From Phylloscopus collybita (Eukaryota; Chordata; Aves; Passeriformes; Phylloscopidae): a stretch of DNA of 64,000 nucleotides. The notes below the pieces were generated by a model. That model did not search any database. It saw only the letters and a list, made by a program, of their open reading frames with translations, and was not told the DNA's origin. The stretch covers positions 1,918,501-1,982,500 of the forward strand of contig JAJNNQ010000008.1 in assembly GCA_027886175.1 (NCBI GenBank). Reading direction: 5' to 3'. This document shows, piece after piece, positions 55,661-64,000 of this stretch. Numbering within the stretch: position 1 is the first letter of the stretch; each line of letters opens with the position of its first letter. A program made the translations under genes and the position numbers.

Positions 55661-57390
55661 CTATTAAGAAATAGCAAGGAAATTAGATACTTTAAAGAGA
55701 AGGATTTAAAATGAACTGGCTCTGTTGGCCTCTTTTGTAAAAATACCTTAGAGCCACTTTTATCAAGTCAAAAGGTTCATTGAAAAGAGAGAAATTAAAA
55801 GATGCTGCTTCTGGAACCTGGCAAAACACGAAGTTCGCAACAAATATCTCTCCAATCCAATTATAACATTCAAATCAAGGAGGAAAAAAATTATTAAATA
55901 TAATGAAAGCTTTCTTTCTGCTGAAAAAGTCTACTTGGAGGTGTCCAGACCTAAGGGAATTACCAAGTCAGCATTATAGTGGGAAAAAAATGTATTGCAA
56001 ATGAGAGTGAAATAATCAAATTTTTCTGGTGGAAATAAGTGCAGTTGTTTGATGTAATTTTGACACACAGCATAATTTCAGCATCAACAGTGAAGTTTAG
56101 AGAATCAGTGTGTCTTCATGAGATTTCTGTACAGAAAAGCCATTCAATGGGAAAATCTAAATCAGACTTCGGTTTGCACATTGGCCCCTCTATGAGAGAA
56201 AGCCCTGAATTATTTTAGTTGCAAATAGAAAAATAGAGATGACCCCTTTTCATTAATTTCTAGGCATCTTTTCCACTTGAAAATCCAGCATGATTGTGGC
56301 ATATAAATCACAAGAAATGTGATATGTGACTGTTTTTCTGCTCACAAAAATTGAACTTTGATTTATATACCAGCTCAGCTGTTTAAAAGTGAAGTTTTCC
56401 ACAGTGAGCTACACTGGACTCATGTCGCCGTGTTTCTTGCGGATGTAATTTTTCAGTATCATGGGGATATATTCCAAACAATTAAAACAATTAAAGCAGG
56501 GCATGTCTTCAGTATTTTACTCATTTTCGTAGTCTGTATGAAATATATTTGTAATTTTGTGTTCATTTCCAAATGGAGACACATTCACACACCCTCACAG
56601 CCAAACTCAGGGCAAGAACCAACAATTAAATGAAGCCTGAGATCCAGTCCAAAGCAGGCATATACTCAATTTAATTTTTAAATAGCTTAATTAATAGTTT
56701 CGGTTAAAGCAAAGACGTGAAAATGGGTCAAACTATGTAAACATCGGTTAGAAAAACACACTGTCCAGCCAAAGCATTGTAGAAGTGCTTTTAAGAAGAA
56801 TGGTCTTTAAATTTAATTTAAACATGGTTTTCCAACTTCGGTAAAAGCCCAGCTCAGACAGGGCCCAAGCCACTTTTTGTGCCACGAAGAATTACCAAGG
56901 CATGCTGAGAGTTTATTTAGTCTTTGCTTGTTCTGAGGCCATGTTCCAGTGTGCAGCCATCCCTTTCTCTCTGCTGCCAACACGTCGTTACCTCTCGGCA
57001 GCTCGGAGCTCGCCGTGGGGAAGCTGTGCCCAGCCATCGACGGGCCCCGCGCGAGGGCTGCAGAACACCCTCCTCAAATATTTACTGGGGTTTTGAAACG
57101 GGCTGGGAGACACTGCTGTTGCACACCGAGCGTTTGCCCTTCTGCAAACATGCAGGTTCAAGTTCTTACCCACGCGGCCGTGCTGGGTGATGGGGTCTCT
57201 TACGTAAGCGTCGAGGCCAGGAGGGAGATTTTGCTCCGGAGTAGCCGGGGAGTAGAAGCAGCACCGCGTGTCTTTATCTGACCAGGCATTGCTCAGCAGC
57301 CCTCACTTCATGGGAACATACACTTGTTAACTGCTTGGTACCTCCTGGATTCCAGAGGGGCAAAATCATAAAATGTAAGCAATTTGCATT

Positions 57391-57577
57391 GAACACTTTT
57401 GTTTCCGCTGTAAAGGATGATACAATCTGTGCAGGCAACAAAATCCAGCTGGCTCTTCTCTCCACCTGCAGAACCTCTGCAGAAGGAAGGGAGCATATCA
57501 AAGATCCTTATAATGAAGGACAGTTTTTACTGTTCATGTTCAAAAGCAAAACCACAACAGGAGACAATTTCCCTTTC
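57391..57577. repeat. 187-bp direct duplication, copy 1
   Basis: Identical in length to 58321-58507 with six substitutions and no gaps (96.8 % identity), offset exactly 930 bp. The edges are sharp: sequence immediately outside is unrelated, and no target-site duplication is obvious. A forward frame (57335-57688, 117 codons) and a reverse frame stay open across it. It does not resemble a repeat family or protein that I recognise. Confidence 0.95.
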
Positions 57578-58320
57578 TCTCAATTCAGAAAATTATTGTA
57601 TCCAGAAAAAAAAAAAATACATTCTTTACTCAATAAAACACCTTATTTTTTGCAATTTTTTTCTGTACTTAAATTTCAGTTTGAATGACCCAAGGGTGTC
57701 ATTTGAAAGGGGTAAGAATGATGTTTTAAAAATCCCTTTTTAATTATACTGTAGCACTTACATGACTCTTACATATTTGTAGTTTGAAGCTTTTGCTACA
57801 GTGAGTTCTTGGCAGATTTGCTGATTTGCAGTTAACTTCCAGGATCCTAACTTTTTGGTTAGAATAACTGAAAGGTTTCTGTTTGCTCATGGGATTTGGG
57901 TTTTTTTTCTGTATTATTTTTTAACTTTAATATGAATAAGTTAATAATAAGAAAAAAAGAAGAATAGAAAAAAAATCAGATCATAAGTACCAAGACTGGC
58001 TCAGGTGCATTGCTTTAGGAAGATGTCACTGCCACCTCCTTCATCTGCACTCCTTACTGGTATGATAAACTTTGGGAGTTTGAGGCTAAACTTTGGCTAA
58101 GTTTTATCACATGAGAATTTTCCCTTAATTCTTACATTTCACCTTGATTTGTGCAGAGCAGGTCATGCAGCAGGAGTTGGCAATGTTTAAAGGTGCCATT
58201 GCTCTTTGCCAGCCATCCCCTTTGGAGTGTGAAGTCAGGTTTGGGGGAGGAAATCTGTGGTTGGTGGCTTTTTGTGGAGTACTTGGCTGGCGGATGAGGC
58301 TATTTTGGCCTTCCTGATCT
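57578..58320. other. Spacer between the two 187-bp copies
   Basis: 743 bp, AT-rich at its left half, no gene or repeat seen. It shares no visible homology with the copies. Confidence 0.6.
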
Positions 58321-58507
58321 GAACACTTTTGTTTCCATTGTAAAGGATGATACAATCTGTGCAGGCAACAAAATCCAGCTGGTTCTTCTCTCCTCCTGCA
58401 GAACCTCTGCAGAAGGAAGGGAACATATCAAAGATCCTTATAATGAAGGACAGTTTTTACTGTTCACGTTCAAAAGCAAAACCACAACAGGAGACAATTT
58501 CCCTTTC
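58321..58507. repeat. 187-bp direct duplication, copy 2
   Basis: Same unit as 57391-57577. The differences are GC/AT at positions 17-18 of the unit, then C/T, A/T, G/A and T/C single changes. In the forward frame four of the five altered codons change the amino acid, so there is no sign of protein-level conservation since duplication. Confidence 0.95.
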
Positions 58508-60134
58508 ATGAGAATGAAGCAAACAAACATTTTGGGCTGGAGAACAGGCTGGATGAGCTGACCTACTCCAGCTTGTATGAAAAGTTAAACGTGTCAAAGG
58601 TTCTCTGCCAGGCAAAGGGAAGATGTAGGAGAGGTTTTTATAAATGGCAGTTGGGCAATTAATGTTAACCATCAATATCAGAATGGCTTAGATTACATGA
58701 TTAACTAGTAAGAGTTTTGAGCTGGCTGGTAATTTTAGATTAAATAGTCAGGCAGCCAGTGACTTGAATATTGATGAATATCCTGTGTTTTATTAATATG
58801 CATTCTCTATAAATTAGAGGCTTAGTACACAAAGAAGAATCCTAATGCTCTTGCTATTTTTCATTGCCACAGGTAGAGCTGAATAATTCATAACAATTAA
58901 TTTATTTCACTGATTTAGCCTTTTGGGGCGGGGGGAGGTAGGGGGGGAGTTGAGCACAAGTAGTCTGCAGGTAATTTTTTCCGTGTTTATTTATGATAAA
59001 TAACTCACCAAACACATTTGAAGACTAATTCTTAGTTGTGGGGATTTTTTTTTTTTTTTTTTGTATTTTAAATTGGAGAAATTGGAAGGAATGTGGGCAT
59101 AAGTGCAAGCAACCTGCCAGTCAGTACAAGAACCCAAATGAATTTTAAATTGTAAAAAAAGCCCAGCTAATTGCAAATACAACACATACAGGGTCAGGCT
59201 TATGTTGATTTGTATTGATTGGTGCAATGCTGGTTACATTGCATATTTCTGCTCCTCATTTAATTGATTCTAGTTCTTCAGGACCAAGATTTTCTTACAA
59301 ATATTTCTGAGGGCAGAATTTATTGTCTGTATTTATTCTCCAACTCATAGGTGAAAGGTTGCCCCTTTTGCAGCCAAGGGAAGTTTTACCCTTCATTCTG
59401 AAATATCCAGGATCAGAATATCATCATTCTGCTGATGACAACATTCCTGAAAATCCTTTTTCATACACACTGAGCAATAACTTCTCCAACACAAATGACA
59501 TTTTATATTTGTGCAAAGTTTCAGAACATCCGTAGGCAGATTTTAAAATTTGTTTTTTAGGCAGCGGTCGATAGCACCTTAAATACGAGACAAAATGTTG
59601 CAGCACAAAGATCATTTGCCAAGCCTGCAGCTCAGGGAGGCTGCAGCCCTGTCCCGGTGTCACACTCATATCCTGAGCAGGTAATATCCAGAAACACACA
59701 AGGAGGAGGAGGAGGCTGGATGATTACTGCCTCTCCCTTTCTCTGGTCCTTACAACACACTCACAGCAGTGAGACTTGCATAGCACGCAATAAATCATTG
59801 CCTCATTATGCTCCTTCTGGAGGTTTGTTTAGGGCACCTACTCTAGTCCTGCCTACAGAAGATTATTTGTTCTTCCCAGAAATTCCTCTCAGATATAGAC
59901 CTCTGGTTTGATTTGCACACAAGGAAAAAAAATCTCTGCGTCTTATTTTTGGAATAATTTCTTAGTGTGCAGAACAATTTACATTACAGAACTGCCTAAG
60001 AAAGTAATTTCAGCAATGTCTGGAGGGGATTTTAATTTGTAGGTGGGGGATTTTGTTGAGAACAGGCAAAGGTTAAAGGTTTTTGTGCTTTTGTGGTTTT
60101 GTCAATATGAAGTATTAGTAAATGAAACAGAGGG
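58508..60134. other. Gene-free stretch
   Basis: No gene seen. A G-rich tract at 58925-58949 (runs of 4, 6, 2 and 7 G) has quadruplex potential. A T-run is at 59046-59062. A short GGA repeat is at 59701-59712. Confidence 0.5.
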
Positions 60135-60236
60135 TCTTCCTCCCCTCCTTTCTTCCTCCCCTTCTCTCTTCCTTCCTCTCTCCTTTCTTGCCTGCCTTCC
60201 TTTTTGCTTTCCTTCTTCTCTTCCTTTTTTCTTGCC
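60135..60236 (+). repeat. Polypyrimidine tract, mixed TTCC/CTTT words
   Basis: About 100 bases of C and T broken by only three G residues, without a fixed period. It probably derives from a decayed (CTTC)n or (CCTT)n microsatellite. Confidence 0.8.
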
Positions 60237-63200
60237 TACATGAAAGCTGTTGATCCTTTACCTGGCCAGATTTTGTTGAATTATTGTAAAACAAGCCTAA
60301 GTACTGCATTAAAAAGGTCTTCATTCACTTTTCCAGTATGTCTTTAGCCAGCCCTAGTTCATAGCTGGTGCAAGAGGGCACCAGTTTGATTGATAGAATA
60401 GGGATTTTGACTTAAGGAGACAAACTGTCCTAATAAAAGGTGTGCATTAGTTGGCCTAATTTACTAACGAGGAGCAGTATTGCTGATTTTGATAAAACAG
60501 TATTTATTTAGCCTTGCACCAAGTAAATGCTGGAATAACCTAGATTGTACCTGCAATGGATTTGGACATTGGGCCAGAGCTGAGACTTTGGAGAGCAGGT
60601 GGGTACACTGCAACACGGCTGGGTTTTGCTGCAGTGTGACAATGTGATCTAGGATCCGATCCAGGCTCCTTGGAAATCAATGGAAATTCTACCCTTGACT
60701 TTACTGGGCTTTGGATCCTGCTCCAGTTGTGCCAGGATGGAAATGAAATTGCTCCAGCTTGGGGGAAGAATTATCTGGCTTAACAGATTCAGTGTTTTAT
60801 ATTGATGGGCGTGTTTGTATAAGTGGTCCTGACTTCAAGTTTAAGTGTTTTTGACACATGCCTTGCCATGATCCTGCCTTGTAGTCACAGTTCCCTGAAA
60901 TGCAACAGACTTCTGTTTTGTGACCACTCACAGACATCCCAGATGAACAATGACATTTCATGGATGATTGTAATGTGAAACTCAAAATAAAATCATTGTA
61001 AGCTTGCTCAAAATGTGACCTGCCTTCACACAAAAGCTCCCTAAGCTTTCTGAACCTCCCAGCAAAGCTGGATGTTGTTCACAGCCATAAAGAAACACAA
61101 AGCTAAGTTGCTTTGGTGTATTTGGGGGTTTCACTACACATCCTCCTATCTCAGAGTCCTGGGTATAATTCTCATTTGATCTTAAACTCTTACAAAGAGC
61201 CTTGGAATAGAAGATGTGCTGAGGTAAGGGCCAGAAAAGACTTTTTCCAACACCCACTGCAACCTGAGTCCCCCACAAACAATCAGGACTCAGCGAGAAT
61301 TGTACCCAAGCTTTTTTGATGGAAGTGCAGTGGTGACCTTCTAGATTGATTAAAGATGTGACATTGATTGACTTTGAAGGGAGCCACATCCACCCTTCTT
61401 CTGCCAAAAAGGCAGTGGCTGCAATGTGAAGCCTCAAGAATGGGGCATTGCTCTTCCAAGTACATGGAAGACATCCAAGGGTAACGGGATAATGCAGATA
61501 ATGGGATAGGGTTTCTCCCCTCCTCTCCCTCAAATACCATATAGCTAGATTTTGACTATCCAGCCTCATGTCTTAGAAGACTTTTCTCTGATAGATACTT
61601 AAAAAATGAAATAGCTGAGGAAATGAGCCCTTTTTGCAGGTTACTTAGGATGTTTGGTGGTTGAGAATGTCATAAAGGACTGGTGATGTTGACTGTGCAG
61701 GAATCTTTAATGGTGGTGGGGGCATGATGCTGTGAGGACCAGTGTCAGTGGAAGGGATGGTGTGGTGGGGGAAAGCTTTATTCCTCTGGCCAGCACACCC
61801 CTGAGGATAGTTCACACTGTCACTTTGGGGTGTCAAGTTTGAGAGGTGCTAAAATGGCCCTATTTGCCAAAGACAGAGTATCTTAACAATATCTGGTCTC
61901 TTTCAGGCACCATTAGTTGGCACTGAGGAATATTGGCCTCCAAAATTACCACTTTTGAAAATCTAGGCCACTGAACCTGATATGAACTATCAGAAAGCAG
62001 AGACAAGGGAGCATTTATGTTGGAGAACGTACAGTGGCTTGAAAACTACAAATCAAAATAATTCACCCTTTTATGTGTAAATCTCCTTCTCTTTGATACA
62101 CAAATTGAAAAGCTGTCTGGTTTCCTTGTAGTTTCTGTAAGCAAGCAGTGTGTGACTGCACCCTCTAGAATGCTATTTAAGTGTTATTTAAAGTGCAGAC
62201 CTGCTGAGGTCAAAGAAGCTCATCTGTAGGCTAAAACTGATCCCACCAAACCTTACACCTAAAACCAGCAGACAAGGAGGTCTCGCGTTGCACAGCTCCC
62301 TCGTGACAAGGGCATGGCGTGACAAACAGTGAAGCACCAAAAGATCAAAGCACTTTTTTCAGGCACAACAATAAAGGCAGAGACAGAAAAACACCAGGTC
62401 CTGGTGCAGGTGTCTGCTCTTCCAAAGCAGCCTTTGTCAGGTTTGACACAGCCAGCCCATGGCAAGGGAATAAGGGCAGGAGCTGCACACCGGCAGTAAA
62501 AAAACATCAGCAAATGAACATCCTGTGAGGTGCATTTCTGAGCTGGGAGAAAGGCTGGAGAGCCACTGCATGAAGCCCACGTGGAAGGGATTATTGGGAC
62601 ACTCTGAATTTACAGTGAGTTTATTGTAAACTTTTCAATGCAAGCATGGAAATACAGTGTGATGTTTTTTGCTCATATTCCAGAGTTGTTTTCCCTGGTT
62701 GAGTACCTCACTGCAGGTTCTGTGGAAGTCAATAGCTGTCTTGCCTTTCAGAAGGATTATGCCCCTAAATAGCTTCTTTAGGAAGTGTACTTTGCTTGGT
62801 GATAACACAAAGCAGAGGGTGGATGATTAACACCAATTAGGATTATTTACAAGAACCTAGAAAACAATAGGTCCATAAATCATCGTCTTATCAATTGTAG
62901 TTCCTCCTGAGTAATTCAGTCATCATTGGGCACACTGTGTGTTTTACTGTTTGTTAAGTACAGATCACACTGATGTTAGCTGAAGTGTGTTCAAATGTTG
63001 AACGTACAATATGACCTAAAAGAGCATGTTACAAAAAAAAGTTCTGACAGTTTTCAACATTTTTATGTTCTAAATCCCCAACAGTTTTCCCCCAGGTATA
63101 TTGGAATTTAAGTCAATTGACAGTAGCCTTGCTTCTCTTGGGTTATGCTTCAGCTCTGTCTACACTTGTCTCTCCATTTGGGGTGGCTTTGCAGTAATCC

Positions 63201-64000
63201 CCTGGCTGTCTCCATTTGTTGGGCACTGGCCCAGCTGCAGAACAGCTCCTATGCACACATATTCCTTCCAGAGGAGAGCCAGTGGAGAATTCTCTCCAAA
63301 AGCAAGCCAGGACTTGGTGGGACACACTGCTCTGATCCAAGGGGCAGCCACACCACCACAAAGACCTTCAGGGTGTCTGTTGTCCTGCTTTGCAAAAGGA
63401 AAGATGTCAAACTTCCCAGAGCCCCCATACCAGCCTGGAGGGCAGCTTGTACTCTAGAGAGGGTCATCTGCTTTATGTGACACACTTTTTGCTGGTGACC
63501 AGCAGCCCTTGAAGCTCTACTCCTCTTTCTTCCACCAGGATTTCTCCTGGCTCATTATTCTTTTTGTTTAGTAACTGCCCAGTCTTCTGTATCTGTTCCT
63601 CCTTGCTGCTGATCTTTTTTTCTTCTACTTTTATCACTTTTTGTGATCCCTTTTCCAATTTCCAACCTTAGTCTCCCAGAAGACCCGGAGTGGTGACGCC
63701 TGGATGCAGAGGAGATCACACTGCTTATAAATCTGCACCATGAGGAGGCCAAAAGTTTCTGCAGCAGCAGGAGGTAAGCCAGGACTGCTGGTGGGTGTAA
63801 GGAGCAGAGAGCAAAGCCACGTGAGTTTGAGAAGAAGGCAGCAGCACCCCTGAGGATGGCTTTGGGGCAGTGTCACGGTCCTGTACAGAAAACTTGAAGA
63901 GACCCTGAAAACTTCAGGTGGGAACACACCACCCAACCAGCTGCTTGTGTGGTTTGGTCCATGGACCTTTGGGGTCTGCACACCAGAGACTGAAAACTCT
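60237..64000. other. Gene-free stretch to the window end
   Basis: No gene recognised. 60647-60728 holds an old repeat trace. A 195-codon frame is open on the minus strand (61569 to 60982), unrecognised. 63130-63480 has overlapping open frames of about 110 codons on both strands. The neighbouring gene expected on this side (WWOX in mammals) is not visible. Confidence 0.5.
60647..60728. repeat. Ancient sauropsid repeat fragment
   Basis: AGGATCCGATCCAGGCTCC at the left and TTGGATCCTGCTCC at the right bracket GGAAATCAATGGAAATTC and CCTTGACTTTACTGGGC, which is the inverted 'cattgacttcaatgggag' layout of this old repeat class. Confidence 0.45.

Larger units (their letters stand above)
51453..57390. 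other. Gene-free stretch with small palindromes and old repeats
   Basis: No gene recognised. An A-run interrupted by one G is at about 52957-52984. GC-rich unique sequence lies at 53090-53220. An 18-bp palindrome with two E-boxes is at 53493-53510, an old repeat trace at 54342-54385 and another at 55601-55660. 55140-56330 is AT-rich and unique-looking. CTTACGTAAG (PAR-bZIP/NFIL3-type) lies at 57199-57208. Confidence 0.5.

Noticed and set aside
1..64000. tRNA, rRNA, microRNA or snoRNA genes
   Set aside because: No tRNA A/B-box pair with cloverleaf, rRNA or known small-RNA sequence was recognised by eye; a covariance-model search would be decisive and could not be run.
1..64000. Endogenous retrovirus or full-length LINE
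   Set aside because: No LTR pair, reverse transcriptase or integrase motif was found in the translated frames; only short decayed fragments are present.

Overview
The window looks like sauropsid, most likely bird, genomic DNA. It holds one recognisable protein-coding gene near its left end, followed by about 58 kb with no second gene that I can support. The gene is MAF (c-Maf), a large-Maf bZIP transcription factor, on the + strand with its whole 364-codon reading frame in one exon (2677-3771). The bird assignment rests on the MAF sequence type, the low repeat density and a few decayed CR1/L3-like fragments. Another sauropsid is not excluded.

Layout. 1-990 is ordinary upstream sequence. About 990-3720 is a CpG island covering promoter, 5'UTR and most of the coding region. 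The core promoter is easy to read: a MARE-like palindrome (1875-1887), an inverted CCAAT box (1964-1968), a perfect CRE (1994-2001) and a TATA box (2009-2015). The 5'UTR (about 2040-2676) carries four short upstream ORFs arranged as two stop/start-overlapping pairs. The stop codon of MAF overlaps a consensus GTGAGT splice donor, as expected for the known short/long isoform choice. The 3'UTR runs to about 6050, where an AATAAA is followed by a T-run.

Beyond MAF lies a gene desert. It contains simple-sequence tracts, notably a GC-rich minisatellite (11185-11500) next to a roughly 590-bp pure-pyrimidine tract of CTTTT/CTTTC pentamers (11801-12390), with an opposite-strand AAAAG array 1.5 kb further on. 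It also contains decayed interspersed repeats (MIR-like, CR1/L3-like and a recurrent sauropsid motif), a 187-bp direct duplication at 97 % identity (57391 and 58321), a degenerate ~30-bp tandem repeat near 32.1 kb, several long perfect palindromes and four G-rich tracts. No tRNA, rRNA, CRISPR, intact transposon or further gene was recognised.

How it fits together. The window reads as a dose-sensitive developmental regulator with a CpG-island promoter, possible self- and cAMP-response elements, a leader that should restrain translation, a long 3'UTR, and a flank of the kind that usually holds distant enhancers. That last role is inferred, because enhancers cannot be identified here without cross-species alignment. 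No undescribed system is proven; the uORF pairs and the 187-bp duplication are the best leads.
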